This document shows, piece by piece, positions 29,669-41,480 of a DNA stretch of 64,000 bases. The notes below the pieces were generated by a model. That model worked only from the letters and a program-made list of their open reading frames with translations. It searched no databases and was not told the origin of the DNA. The position numbers and the translations under genes were made by a program. Source of the stretch: Imbricaverruca yamaguchii (Eukaryota; Arthropoda; Thecostraca; Neoverrucidae); NCBI GenBank assembly GCA_034440575.1, contig JAOTOL010001624.1:636001-700000 (forward strand), given 5' to 3'. How positions within the stretch are numbered: the first letter of the stretch is position 1; every line of letters begins with the position of its first letter.

Positions 29669-29867
29669 GCCAGAGGCGGGGACATAGCGAGATTGCTGGA
29701 TAGTTTCCATGCCTGTGGTGCCGAGGTGACGGGGAATGGCAGCCGTGGCCAGAGCCAGACCAGTTGCAACAGAGGAAAGTCGTGTCGCTGCGGAGTATCT
29801 GCGGTCTTGTGTCGGGTTTTCCTGCCGCAGTGCTCAGGTGCAGACACAACCGTTTGGTCGCGGTGGC

Positions 29868-30440
29868 TAGCACCGTGTACCAACAATGCACGTTGCACTA
29901 GCACCGTGTTACCAACAACGCACGCTGCACTAGCACCGTGTTACCAACAACGCACACTGCACTAGCACCGTGTTGCCAACAACGCACGCTTCCTTAGCAC
30001 CGTGTTACCAACAACGCACGCTGCACTAGCACCATGTTGCCAACAACGCACGCTGCCCTAGCACCGTGTACCAACAACGCACGCTGCACTAGCACCGTGT
30101 TACCAACAACGCACGCTGCACTAGCACCGTGTTACCAACAACGCACGCTGCACTAGCACAGTGTTGCTAACAACGCATGCTGCCCTAGCACCATGTTGCT
30201 AACAACGCACGCTGCCATAGCACCATGTTGCTAACAACGCACGCTGCCTTAGCACGGTGTTGCCAACAACGCACGCTGCCCTAGCACCGTGTTGCCAACA
30301 ACGCACGCTGCCCTAACACCGTGTTGCCAACAACGCACGCTGCTCTAACACCGTGTTGCTAACAATGCACGCTGCCCTAACACCGTGTTGCCAACAACGC
30401 ACGCTGCCTTAGCACCGTGTTGCCAACAACACGCGGCGCA
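29868..30440. repeat. 32-bp minisatellite, about 18 copies
   Basis: The unit is CTAGCACCGTGTTACCAACA plus ACGCACGCTGCA, with TTGCC/TTACC and CTGCA/CTGCC variants. Confidence 0.95.
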
Positions 30441-30646
30441 GGCATCGGCAGGGGCGAGAGGGATGGCTGAAGATGTTAGCTTCCGATACCACAACTGAAT
30501 TGCTTCAACGTGAAAACCCCCTGAATAGCACAGCAAAGGAAAGAGAATAGAGCAGGCAGAGCAGATCACAATCTTGCGGTGTCTAACATTGCACTTAATT
30601 ATGATTCATCACGAAGATACACATATTTTTTTTTTACAACGAAATA

Positions 30647-30652
30647 GAGAGA

Positions 30653-30710
<58 letters not shown>

Positions 30711-30789
30711 CAGAGACAGAGACAGAGACAGAGACAGAGACAGAGACAGAGACAGAGACAGAGACAGAGACAGAGACAGAGACAGAGAC

Positions 30790-30820
<31 letters not shown>

Positions 30821-30826
30821 AAAAAG
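30647..30826. repeat. (GA)n - (GAGACA)n - (GA)n tract
   Basis: GA dinucleotides flank about 18 GAGACA hexamers on both sides. Confidence 0.95.
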
Positions 30827-31479
30827 AGAAGAAAAACACATGACTGGCTAAGTCAGGTCACCTGGAATAAATCTTAAGGTGCACCACATTCCCAAATGCA
30901 AATATTTACATGAAGCTTTAGTCATTGCTTGTGGAAGCATAATCAAATAAGTGCCATGTCGATTTTTTTCTTCTCGAATCTTTGTTTATTGATGAAGTCC
31001 TTTGCGCTCATTATTACCCTTTCAGGGCCAAAATCAGACGTTTCTGTCATGCCGTTTACTTTCATACACAGCAACACCCCGTTCTCAAAGCTACCTCATA
31101 GTTCACTTTCTAAGTGTCTCCGTCTATCCCGAAAAAGGAAACTTCCAGCAATTTGTAACAGAATATGGTAAACTATCTTGATGAATAAAAACTTCGAAAC
31201 GGTGCTTCTTGTTTTTATAAATAACAGCCTGATGTGTGTTTTCTGTTTCCAAAAATCTTGCTTCACCGCACTCTAAAAGGCAACATCATCTGCGTTTTGG
31301 AGGCGCCACTAGCGACACCATTGTTTTGGGAAAAAATCAGAAATTCTGGTGCATCCTTCCACAACCGTCATCTGCTACTCGACGGTGTTTTCATTTTCTG
31401 AGGGTGCAGTAGCTTCTGAGATCCTGGGCCGTCCCGGCGTTGCGATGTATCCGAAGTCTTGAGCGAACGAAGGTAAGTA

Positions 31480-31516
31480 CGTACAAATACACATGCATCA
31501 GATGTGTATTTGTACG
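31480..31516. repeat. Perfect 15-bp inverted repeat (hairpin)
   Basis: Arms CGTACAAATACACAT (31480-31494) and its exact reverse complement (31502-31516) are separated by 7 bp. No role is evident; it lies in the proposed tubulin intron 1. Confidence 0.85.
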
Positions 31517-32003
31517 AAATACAAATGCAATGCATGTGTTGATAGTACTTACAGCCCACACATGCATTAGATGAAGTGAAAGTTCACTACTGTTCGCAGC
31601 TCAGGCTTTGATGAATCATACCTCGAAGTTGGAGGGACACACCTTCTAGTTCGAGGGCAAAGACGCAGCCAAGGGGGTGGGATCAATTGACCAGATCCCC
31701 ATCCCCCTTAGCAATCAATTATGCACTGGATGAAACGATAGGTTTTAAGAATTTCACGACTGGAAAGAAATTGACGCGACAAAGGACAAATCCTCCAAAA
31801 ATATGCCGAAAACTTAAATGTGTTGAAAGCTTTACCCACATTGCCCCCGGAAATGAAAACACCTTCCGAACATTTAGAGGGGGAGTTTAGCATTCCAGTG
31901 ACCGTACTATTCGAGTTCCTGCGCGGTGTACCTGACGGCAGCCTGTACGGCAGCTTGAGGAGTGCTGCTGCCACCAATGTGCTGTATTCTGCGCCCCACC
32001 TAC

Positions 32004-32066
32004 CATGATGATGGCTGAGCAGAAGCGTGAGGTCCTGTCCTAGGCTGCACCCGCGTGCGTCTGAAC
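32004..32066 (-). CDS. Probable alpha-tubulin exon 1 (5' UTR and initiator ATG)
   Basis: Exon 2 begins at codon 2, so exon 1 must end ATG|GT. Here, on the gene strand, CAGCCATCATCATG is followed by GTAGGTGGGG, giving an ATG (32006-32004) with A at -3 and a donor directly after it. About 60 bp of leader separates it from a TATA box (32097-32092). Only the ATG is coding. No better ATG|GT with a promoter was found between 18.9 and 32 kb, but I could not test every candidate. If correct, intron 1 is 13 kb. The alternative is that this promoter serves another gene and the tubulin exon 1 is elsewhere. Confidence 0.5.
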
Positions 32067-32130
32067 CGGCATCCAGCGCCGGGGCGGCGGCTTTATAGAT
32101 CACGGATGACGTCATCGGCCCGGGGCGGGG
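32067..32130 (-). promoter_or_regulatory. TATA/CRE/GC-box promoter, probably of alpha-tubulin
   Basis: Reading the minus strand: a GC box CCCCGCCCC (32130-32122), a full CRE palindrome TGACGTCA (32114-32107), then TATAAA (32097-32092). Transcription would be expected about 30 bp further, near 32066, where TTCAGACG resembles an initiator. The compact order GC box, CRE, TATA is typical of strong metazoan pol II promoters. The CRE suggests bZIP (CREB/ATF) input; this is inference from the motif only. Confidence 0.6.
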
Positions 32131-32177
32131 CCACGCCGGGTGACTGGCGGTCACGGCGGAAACTGAGGGCGCGCATA

Positions 32178-32390
32178 GGGGAAGCTGACGCAAGGGGAGC
32201 AAAGGGTGGATACAGGGGAAGCTGAGGGTGGATACAGAGGAAGCTGAGGGTGGATACAGAGGAAGCTGAGGGTGGATACAGGGGAAGCTGAGGGTGGATA
32301 CAGGGGAAGCTGAGGGTGGACACAAGGGGTGCTGAGGGTGGATACAAGGGAAGCTGAAGCCGGACACAGGGGAAACTTAGGGCGGGCGCC
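32178..32390. repeat. 22-bp minisatellite, about 9 copies
   Basis: The unit is GCTGAGGGTGGATACAGAGG plus AA, with a CAGGGG variant. It starts about 50 bp upstream of the GC box of the promoter at 32067-32130. Confidence 0.93.
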
Positions 32391-32414
32391 GGGGCAACTG
32401 AAGGCGGATGTAAA

Positions 32415-32650
32415 GCACTGGCGGTTATTGCTGTGGTTGGCTGGTCATCTACTGGGATAGAGAGGGGCACTGGCGGTTGTTGCTGTGGTTGGCTGGTTGT
32501 CTACTGGCACAGGGAAGGGCGCTGGTGGCTGTTGCTATGGTTGGCTGGTTATCTACTGGCACAGGGAGGGGCAGTGGCGGTTGTTGTTGTGGTTGGCTTG
32601 CTATCTACTGGTACAGGGAGTGGCGCTGGTGGCTGTTCCTACGGCTGGCG
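32415..32650. repeat. 52-bp minisatellite, about 4.5 copies
   Basis: The unit is ACTGGCGGTTGTTGCTGTGG followed by TTGGCTGGTTATCTACTGGC, ACAGGGAGGGGC. Confidence 0.93.
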
Positions 32651-33038
32651 ACATGAAGATACCGGGATGGTGGGATTCATCTTTTCCTCGAAAGAGGAAT
32701 ACGTCCCGTGACACCGTCCGTGATCGTCCAGTCCCTTCGCTTCGCCATGGTGAGGGCGTAGCAACCGAATGGCGGAGCTCACCTGAAATTTAATAATTGC
32801 ACATGCAAGACAAATATGATTTATTTTACCGGACGCATGGGTGGAACTACAGCATGAACTCCAGATAACCAAAGCCTAGTTCCATGATGCTTGGCTTTTC
32901 GGCATCATTTCGGCCGTTGCGCAAATCCTCGCATTTGGTTTCGCAGCATAAGATACTTGATGACACAAAATCACGATTCCAGGAACGGGTGCTCTCTTTA
33001 ATCAGCGTTGCTCTTTGCTTGAACTATGATTGAAGACC

Positions 33039-33281
33039 ATGCTGCCAACGTATCAAGAAAACCTGCAGCAATACTGGCCGGTAGAATGTGCCATTTGCTA
33101 TGTTGTACGAGCGCGGGTAACAGGCGGGCCATGGGGCTCCTCGAGCTCATCCGCAGGATCGGGAATCATAACACAACAGGAAGAGTGTGGGCCGACCGCA
33201 ACGGCACCCTCTGGGTACCACGGAGACATGTTGCCAGCGCTTCGCCCAATCTACTCGAAAGTGCTGGACGTTAAGAATTAA
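33039..33281 (+). CDS. Candidate small open frame, unrecognised
   Basis: An 80-codon frame from ATG (MLPTYQENLQQYWPVECAIC) to TAA with fairly protein-like composition and a serine-rich middle. I see no promoter, splice sites or family. It may be chance or part of an old repeat. Confidence 0.2.
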   Translation: MLPTYQENLQQYWPVECAICYVVRARVTGGPWGSSSSSAGSGIITQQEECGPTATAPSGYHGDMLPALRPIYSKVLDVKN

Positions 33282-35280
33282 GCAAACCAAATTTGAACAA
33301 TTCGTTGCGGTGCGATCAAGGCTGGGACGAGGCTGCACCTTGGGCAAAACAGCTCGATCTCGGAAGTAGTGCTTCCAAGTTCGGGATGTGTGTGGGGAAA
33401 AGAGCCCAGTCCTGTCCAAATTGGCTGCACCCCTCCAGAATTGGCACTCATCTGCCGATCATGATATACCACATATTGTCGAATTAGCATAGGTGTCACG
33501 CTCTGTCACGGTTATAGGCGTCTAATCCAAGGGGGTGGGGAGATATTAAAAAAGAGGCTTGCTGCCCTTGGCAGCCTCCACTGTGGGAAACTGCTTCACA
33601 ATTTGAAAAAGACGAACTTAGCTCTCTGCGCCTTCTTAGGAGGTCTCCTAAGCGTTACGAGCCGCGGAAGTCCTTTGAACTCTCCATGAGGGCCTCCTGT
33701 TGAGGGGTGTGTGCACCTCCAGACAACTGCACACTGAGCCTCCAGTGGGCGCGGCGCTATAGTGGGCCGCCCACGTATCACCAGGCACTTTAAATTATAA
33801 ACGTGCCACGAATTAGGGCTTACGGAGGGGTGGGGATTTATATTTGTGGTATACTGTATATATCCAACTAGGAGACGTGCATGCATACCTGTCTCATAAC
33901 ATAACGTGTGTCCAACTTCCATAATGCAGGCTTCTGATATTTTTTTTTTCTGCACACAAATAAGGTGGTAACAAACTATCACTCAGCAAGCTGTTCAAAC
34001 TAACGCTTAGGATCACTAAAACAATGCAAGACTTTAAATTGCATTAGAAGACACCAGGGTTTCGTCGTTGTCAGAAAAGGTACTTCGATGTACAAATTGT
34101 TCCGTAAAACAACCAAAACCGTGCGAGTATTCCACTGAAAAGCTTCGGTTAAATATGAACTTCGAAATGCTCTAAAAAGCAATCGCACCCGGCGATAGTT
34201 AAGCACATGGGCCAAATCGGTGACTGTTCCCGGGCAGAGCACAAGAAAACGTGACAAAATCGGGCAACTTTGTGATGCCATCATTACAACATAATAATAA
34301 TAAAATACATTTGAGAAATATTGTTTCCGCTCGATACCAATTGTTAGTACTGAAATGGATAACTGTTTTGATATGAAGATTCCATGGCTTAGTGCTTGCT
34401 ACATGCAAGACATCATGCTTAGGCACGGTATTTACTTTTAAAATGGCCGCCCTTACAATGCTGCAGAGGTTTGACTCCCCGCATTTTGTTTCAGACACAA
34501 CCCATGGTAGCACTCGTTCAAAGAAGTGGCATAACACGATACATTGAAATATGTCAGAATGCATGTACACACACGTGAAAGCTGTACAAGAGCACCACCA
34601 TGAATAGGAAGGGTTAACAAAAACACATTTTATGATGACAATACACTCGTTCACCTCACTAATCGCCAGGATGAAAAATACCATTTGGCTTAGATTTTAA
34701 CTCGCGATAAAGACACAGACACAGATAAAGACGTAAGTAGGACAGTACGCAATTGACACGCGGTCATTACAGCCCTTCGTCGGATATTTCAAACATGGGG
34801 TCAGTAGGATGTGAGGCCAAGCACATACATTAATATACACATATGAGGACATGTCCACACATTCCATCAGTCCGTGCCAGTGGGAGACTGATACTTACCT
34901 ATGTTGGTAATAATGTACCGGAAACGCCGAGCGGATGCCGCTTGAGCGCTAGTCTAAAGGTCACCTTAGGTAGACAGAGCACGCCAGGTACTGCCCCATC
35001 GGTCGTAAACACAGCCACCGCGTTCCCGCTCGGCCCGACACCGGCGGACGTATATCGCGCGCCATCCTGTCTAGTGCCCCCCTGTGCCGTCTCAGCCGCA
35101 GTATGAAGCTCACAGGCTCGGGCCTCAGGCTGACCCCGGAGGAGGACCTTATGGCTCAGGCTGGGGGTATGGAGGATCTCTAGCCGACAGCCGACAGCCA
35201 GCCCAGCGTCTGTAGCAGGCCCGGCACCTGATCCAGGTTTTGTCTGTCCGAAAGTCACTTGTGCTGCATGGCTGATCATT
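33282..35280. other. Stretch without a recognised gene
   Basis: Mostly AT-rich. One possible 55-nt minus-strand exon lies at 34953-34899: acceptor CCTTTAG|, frame TSAQAASARRFRYIITNI, donor ACATAG|GTAAGTAT. The donor matches the consensus perfectly, but no partner exons were found, so I do not call a gene. Confidence 0.3.
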
Positions 35281-35284
35281 AAAA

Positions 35285-36385
35285 AACGATAAAGTTATTT
35301 TACGTGTCGTAGCCGTAGATGCAAGAACATGACACCTGCGACAGAATCAGGGCGTTACTCAGTACCGAGAGGACACCGTGGGAAAAGTGGTGCTTCAGAT
35401 GTGATAGACCGGCTAGGATGCCAAGGCAGCGCTCAGTGAAGAGAGAAGCATGAGAATTCCAGCAGAGGGTGCGATCACATAAGAATTTCATGCTTCTTGC
35501 CTCTAAACGGGGAACGATATCGTGTTCACGGAATTTGACGGTAAAGTGAGGAACACTATACGAACGTTTTGTTGACTTCCGAGCAACATCCGTTGAATCT
35601 TTTCGGAGTTGACTGTTCAATCAATCTGAGCCAGACACCGAGAGAAACCAAAACGCTGTCCATACGAGCGAGAGGTATATGTAATTGAGACTTAGGTCTG
35701 CAAACAAGAGTTTTGGTGTCATCCGCGTATTGGACGACCAGCCTGCATCCTGCGCGAACGGACCGAAGTCGTTCACGAACAAGCGGAAGAGCAGGCAGCT
35801 CAGCGCGGATCACAGGAAGGCTCCAATGTTGTTGGGAAGTTCACCAGGATTTTGGCGTAGCCCAGTTTGTCAGTTATGCTGACGCTCTGGGTATGTTTTT
35901 GGAGACAGGCCGAAAACCAAGGGTAGTCAATCCCATCGGCACGAAGCTTGGTTCATAGTTTTGATTGGTCAATCACATCAATGCACTTGCTAAGCTCAGG
36001 GAGGCACAGTGGCGATATTTCTCCACGGTCATTTGCGGATAGGACGTGACAGGAGATGATGGTTGGCGCAGCCCCCACCGAGCGACTGGGGCGGAAACTC
36101 TACTGGCAGGTGGAGAGGAGGTGGCTGTTGGAAAGGTAGCTGTATAGTTCCTGATGGACGACGCGCTCTACAATTTCGGCTCTTACCGGGACAACAGACA
36201 TGGGGCGATAATTGGGTGGCTTCGTGTGGTCGCCGGATCTGAAGATGGGGACAACTAGATAATGCTCCCAGGAAGAGGGAACATCGGAGACAGGCAGGCT
36301 TGAGTTGACGAGGCGGAGAAATATCGCTCCAATGACATCACAGCTGAGGAAGACAAGGCGCATGCCAACGCCACAGACCGAGTCA
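35285..36385 (-). mobile_element. Decayed non-LTR retrotransposon (LINE family B), RT fragment
   Basis: Broken reverse-transcriptase frames read in order on the minus strand: VPSSWEHYLVVPIFRSGDHT and YRPMSVVPV (36363-36100), RPSRSVGAAPTI and LPELSKCIDVIDQSKL (36095-35955), then QYADDTKTLV with the catalytic YADD box (35813-35556), and FREHDIVPRLEAR through LSNALILSQVS (35620-35300). The order matches a Jockey/CR1-type RT. Several stops and frame changes make it inactive. The 5' part with endonuclease is absent. It is distinct in sequence from the LINEs at 45-46 and 52-56 kb. Confidence 0.85.
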
Positions 36386-36389
36386 TTAT

Positions 36390-37149
36390 ATTGTTTCCGT
36401 CACCACAGGCCCAGTCGTTATATTCACACTGAACATAACGACTTTCAACTCAGTCATGTCGGATGGAGAGAGGGGGTCGTGGCGCAGGCACCGACACACG
36501 GTAAACGGCGTGGTACGTGGGGTGTCGCGCACATCAGGTTCGCTCCTGAACTTCACTAGACTAAGATGTCCATTCCCCGTGCTTGCTGGCTAGGTAGAAA
36601 ACATACAAATTAACAAGACCTTCCACTTCACATGATGCTCAGACATCTATCCAAGAACTGCTTTCATCAATGCATAATATAATCCGCTAAAACAGAAACC
36701 AGGGAAGAAAGACAAAAATACAGTGAATGATTTGTCAGATAGGTGGTACGTGCAAATTATCCAGGCGAGTTGTGCTTAATCGGCAGAATAAGGCGGCAAA
36801 TGCTAGGCGTGATCACGTTCCCAATACCTGTAACTATAACCTGACACATATTCGTGGTCTTAGACGTTGAATAATTCCATGATTATTGAGCCAATACAAT
36901 AAGAAATGTACACGAAATAGTCGCAGCAAAATACATACAGTCATGCGACAGAATTTGACGAAGTCACAGGCAACGAGGAGCGGCAATAGACCAGCTGATG
37001 ACAACCACACCTAACTTAGTGGCGAAGCCGAACATTTTCTTCCATACTTATCGACTAATGATGATACACATCAAAGACATATAATTCACGAAATGTCTGC
37101 CACTACTATGAAATGCTGAAAACGAGAGGAAAATTCCACCATTTACTGA
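36390..37149. other. Non-coding stretch, nothing recognised
   Basis: AT-rich sequence with no supported feature. Confidence 0.4.
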
Positions 37150-37315
37150 CGATTAGGGGACGAGTGGCCTAGGGTTAAGTTGCTAGTCTCACAATCGAAA
37201 GGTTGTAGATTCTAGTCTCACCTGTCGCTACTCTTCGCCCGCGACCAATCGGCGTGAGAGATTGGCGACGCTACATGACTGAACGGTCGATGTGTCGTAA
37301 GACCAATAACCAACT
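37150..37315 (+). mobile_element. SINE, tRNA-derived, family II (second copy)
   Basis: An A-box-like GAGTGGCCTAGGGTTAAG and a B-box-like AGATTCTAGTC are followed by CACCTGTCGCTACTCTTCGC and CCAATCGGCG, shared with the element at 20025-20290. It ends near 37315 with CCAATAACCAACTAACC. Confidence 0.7.
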
Positions 37316-39955
37316 AACCGACGATTAGGTCACTAGTAGCTCTTTTATCTATCCGTAGCAGATTGTGATCTCTGGCGATGACTTTCGCCGTTGACCACAA
37401 TGCTTCCCGTCGGCCTTGGAGCGATGGATAATTAAACATAACCGCAAGCCAGTTTCGCATACGTTATTCACGTGCGCAACAGCACGCTACCGGCCGAGAC
37501 TTGGCGCGAGCGGCCCCGGAGAGAGGGGGGGGCACCAGGGCCGAGCCGTGTGCGGCAGCCGAGAGGTCAGTCACGCAGCCGGCCAATGGGAAGCGAACGC
37601 TTTTTACGCCCGTCAGGGGGCATGATGGGCAGAAAACACAAGGTACATGGGGCGCATGGGACACATGGGAAGCTTCTCAGTACGAAGTGAAGTGGGATGC
37701 ACACAGCACAGGGCCGGGAAGTGACGCGGTCGCACGTACTTCTCCCACCACCCCACCGGCCAGCTTGGTTCACGTTCGCCCTTATTCCTTGCTCCAGTCG
37801 CTGTGCCGAGAGCCTTACCCCTCACTCGACGTTGTCTTAGTCAGGTGGTCCTCGGGGCGAGAATCAGTGTCACTCCGGGCGCCGCGACTGGGCCAGCAAC
37901 GTCCAGGATGAAGACATGATGCACGGGGAAGAAACGAGTATTTGAGGCAACAGAGTGGTGACAAATGTTAGCGCATTTGGATGCAGAAGTGCAAATATAG
38001 CGCGTTGTTATCTTTTTTTGCAATTGCTCTTGAAATCACAGGCCGAATTGATGACACCAGAGCATAGGGAGGTAGTTTTCAGCACAGCTTTAGCTCCAAT
38101 TTCCATTGTACTATGCCTATTATTCATTGCATTTGAAGTAAAGATGCAAATATTATATTGCAGCTTAAGGTCGGACAAATTCCTTGACATGTCATTCAAT
38201 CAATGCTGGGCAGAGTTAACGTGCACAGGTAGCGCGAACGAATCAATCCGCACTCGCGGGTGAAGGATGGAATTGAACCCCGTAGGATTACAAATAAAAC
38301 AAAGACCATCGTGCACAGAGCAGTGCAAATCGATCATTACGTCATGGTATCGAATGGCAGTGTTTGTTCGTTACATATCGTTTTAGTTTTATTTATTTAT
38401 TTAGTAGTAATATTTTAGTTATGAAAAGCTTTGACATCACAGGATAAAAACGTGTTGTTCCCCAGGACCTAAAATACTGACACAGACAGAACTTAAAATA
38501 CCGTCGGATAAACCAAGCCGACTCGAGGAGAACGCAGTCAGATTTATTGAATTTGTGCAAAGGATATAATGAGCACTGATGTAGTTTCGGATGGTACCAT
38601 TTTGGGCCCGCGGGGGTTCGTTTTTGAGTGATTTCGAAACTGAAACGTACTTCGAAATCGGGAGCAAAGGACGCTTCGACCTACTGTTGTGAAAATTGGA
38701 AGTCTCATTTTCTAGCTATGCATTTTTATGTCTAAAATTTAGTGAGTTTTCATTTACGAACACTTGAAAAGATATTTTCGGCATAGGTAGATCGTATTTG
38801 TGAATGGTTTCGCACTCTCATAGCTAAGTTCATGTGAACTTAGCTATGAGAGGTAGATCACATTTGCAAATGGTACCTCATGTCAACTTGGCTATGAGAA
38901 AAGTACAATGGCTTGCCCGAAACTTGTGGTTTCAGCACCCAGAAAAGTTAGAAACAGATAGATAAAAATATTTCTCAAGGAACAAAATTCTGAAAATTCC
39001 CAGATAGAAGTATTGTCAGTTTCGTTGATGTGATCAATCCCTGTCAACTATTTGTGAATATCTGCATTCTGAACATGGAACATACAGATTCTTTGAAGTT
39101 GATCTGTTTGATCACGCAGTCAGCTCATGTACGATCGCGCGAAGTGGCGTTGGAATGCTGAAGGCGAGTTATCCGCCACCTGTTGGCTATGATCAAACCG
39201 TTCGTGTAGATGCTCGCCGGTGGCGGCGCTAGTGTTTGCCGAGGGACAAGCCAGAGTATGCTTGTTATACACCAGACATGTACATGGAGGCGTGTGGGCA
39301 ATGCAGGATGAACGCAACGTTAAGACGTGTGATCGCGTGTGGTTTGCAAGCCCCACAGGATGCAAGCCGACGCCGCATGCGACGTCGCAACTGCGAATGG
39401 TAAAATGACGTCCTATGTCTCTCAGCTCCAGAAAGCGATCTGACATCCCAATACTAGCCCAGCTCTAGAAAGAGAACTGCCACTGGCTGCTACAGAGATC
39501 TCCTTGGTTACACCTACTGAAGCGGGTACGGTTTTATATAATTTGGGGGGACCAGGGGCGCAGCCAAGAGTGGCCGGGGTCCCCACTTAGGAACCAAAAA
39601 TGCACTAAATCAAACGAATAGTTTTGACACTTTCACCATGTAAATCCATACATTTCTTTTTGGCGCGCTTCTGTCTCAGAAAGCTTTCTCTGCGTCATCA
39701 CATATCTTGGGTCGGACCCTTGAAGACACTCCTGGTTGCGCCACTGAGTGAGATCCTTCAGTGGTATATTTTTCACCACCCGAACAGCTTTTGGATTTCA
39801 CATAGACATAGACATAAAATATCAGTGCAACTATGAGCGGGGAAGGGCCCTTCTTGGTTGCACTCTTGACACTCAACCAGTTGCCCACCAAATCCGTCGA
39901 TCAGCCCTCCCTGGAATACTGAAAAGCAATCCTTTTATTCTTATGATTGCCCTAT
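37316..39955. other. Non-coding stretch with dispersed-repeat fragments
   Basis: No gene supported. Segment 39540-39750 (CCAGGGGCGCAGCCAAGAG, then TTGCGCCACTGAGTG) looks like a dispersed repeat; a GCAGCCAAGGGGGTGG fragment recurs near 31670. Confidence 0.35.
38817..38850. repeat. Near-perfect palindrome, 16-bp arms
   Basis: Arms CTCATAGCTAAGTTCA and TGAACTTAGCTATGAG are exact reverse complements around a 2-bp TG centre. A third, diverged arm (CAACTTGGCTATGAGA) follows at 38884, and GGTAGATC-ATTTG-AATGGT occurs as a direct repeat on both sides (38786 and 38851). Confidence 0.9.
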
Positions 39956-39959
39956 AAAA

Positions 39960-40200
39960 AAATTCCATTAGGAATTTCCTAATGGTCTTGCCCCTTGGAA
40001 ATTGGAACATTCCGAATGGTCTAATGGTCCTGATGGTCCTGATGGTACCTAGTGGTCCTGATGGTTCTAATGGTACCTAATGGTCCTGATGGTATCTAAT
40101 GGTTCTAATGGTACCTAGTGGTTTCCTGATGATTCCTGTGATCCTAATGGACCCTCATGGTCCCAATATCCCCTGATGGTTTCTAGTGGTCTGAATGGTG
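39960..40200. repeat. TAATGGTCCTGATGGTACC-type minisatellite (locus 1)
   Basis: Imperfect 9-19 bp units of TAATGGTCCTGATGGTACC. The left edge is a palindrome, CCATTAGGAA-T-TTCCTAATGG (39964-39984). The same family occurs at 44205-44530 and, inverted, at 45190-45335. Confidence 0.85.
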
Positions 40201-40658
40201 GGCTTTCTAGCAGAAATATATATTGATATTGGGGACAGTTTTTGGATGTTTACCCTCGATCAATCGTGGTACGAATTCCCTTGTTTTATTTCATGCCTAA
40301 GGGCAACACGCAACACTACGACTCTTGCAGCGTTTTGCCGTATCTGTTGCACACACACATACATATAAGTAAGCATTTATCAACACTGCGCCGCCTGATA
40401 CAATGCACCACGTTAAAATCGGGCGTTTAATCAGGTCAATAAATCAATGCCAACTACTGGAAGTGTTGGGTTTTGCTTTCATACTTATTGATAGGGGTTC
40501 ACGCAGTAGCCATACTTTTGAAACCATGAGTATGGGAGTCAGCTACGGAATCGAACAGTGCCAAAGTTCTGCGCACAGCACGGTAAGGTTCTACCAGCTT
40601 CCAACGATATATTCCACAACATACGGATGGATGGCATAAATTGCGGTCTTTTCCTGTC

Positions 40659-40892
40659 ACAACCAAGCCAAAATCAATGCGTGAGGCACGACTGTTCGGC
40701 GCGAGAAGCGGAGTGACCGTGGCTCAGCTTCTTTCTGCATTTCTGGTGCAGCAGGATACTTCGGTCTTCTGCGCATGTCGTGTTTTTTATTCAGGAACCT
40801 GGACACCTTTCGTTCCACAAGCGCTCTGTAGTCAGCCGATCTCCTGGTCGGTTGCAGGTGTCTTTTTAGTTCATCTGTAGAAAACAGTTCGC
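40659..40892 (-). CDS. Terminal exon of an unrecognised minus-strand gene
   Basis: After the acceptor ATTATATTTCAG| an open frame runs ELFSTDELKRHLQPTRRSAD, continues through VERKVSRFLNKKHDMRRRPK and SRRTVVPHALILAWL, then TGA at 40661-40659. It is basic and protein-like. A possible poly(A) signal AATAAA lies near 40283 on this strand. Upstream exons at 41244-41480 and 42307-42434 probably belong to the same gene, but the phase (2 leading bases) does not join exon 41244-41480 directly, so a small exon may lie between. No domain recognised. Confidence 0.6.
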
Positions 40893-41243
40893 CTGAAATA
40901 TAATATGATATATAAACTGTACGGCCATTAATGCATGTGCAATTAAGTATTGTTAATCCAGGGTTTTTGCTTCATAACGTTTACAAGGGCGATCACCGTA
41001 AGGAATAAAACCATGACTGCACCCACGTTGGAACTAACAAAAACAAAAACACTAACATATATATAGCCTATAAGCAAATGAAATTTGAAAAGGACCAATG
41101 CGCCATCTGTAAATGGGACCACGGGACTATTCCATTAATCTACAGTGGGAAAGAAGATCGGAGAGGTTCGGGAAGACCCGAACAGGAAATGAATGGAACA
41201 GCGGGCAGACATCTGGGGAGATATGAACTTATGAGCTGCTTAC

Positions 41244-41480
41244 GGACTGATCTTGTCTTCCAATAGTACTCTGGGTTTGTTGGGTCTTGATTCATTCTCA
41301 CCTTGTCCTTGAACAGCAGCGGGCACTTCGTGCTGGAATGCATGGTTCAGCTCCTGCAGCTGCTTGGCATAATCCTGAAGAGCCTCTTTGTTGCTCTCGA
41401 GGAGGGTGACCTGCTGCTTCAGCTGAGTAACCTCATTCTGCTTTGCCATCTCTTTCTGCAGGAGTCTGAACTTCTTGTAC
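41244..41480 (-). CDS. Coiled-coil exon of an unrecognised gene
   Basis: The acceptor TTTCTGATAG| and donor AGTCC|GTAAGC bound 79 codons: YKKFRLLQKEMAKQNEVTQL, KQQVTLLESNKEALQDYAKQ, LQELNHAFQHEV, then a polar linker ending LLEDKIS. The leucine/hydrophobic spacing and charge pattern predict a coiled coil. It joins the exon at 42307 in phase: AA|G gives Lys, and QPLEKQAK then reads straight into YKKFRLL. I do not recognise the family; a centrosomal or other structural coiled-coil protein would fit, but this is speculation. Confidence 0.65.

Noticed and set aside
33596..33982. 128-codon minus-strand frame ending in a basic tail
   Set aside because: Some protein-like composition at the end, but no family and no splice sites; possibly an old repeat.
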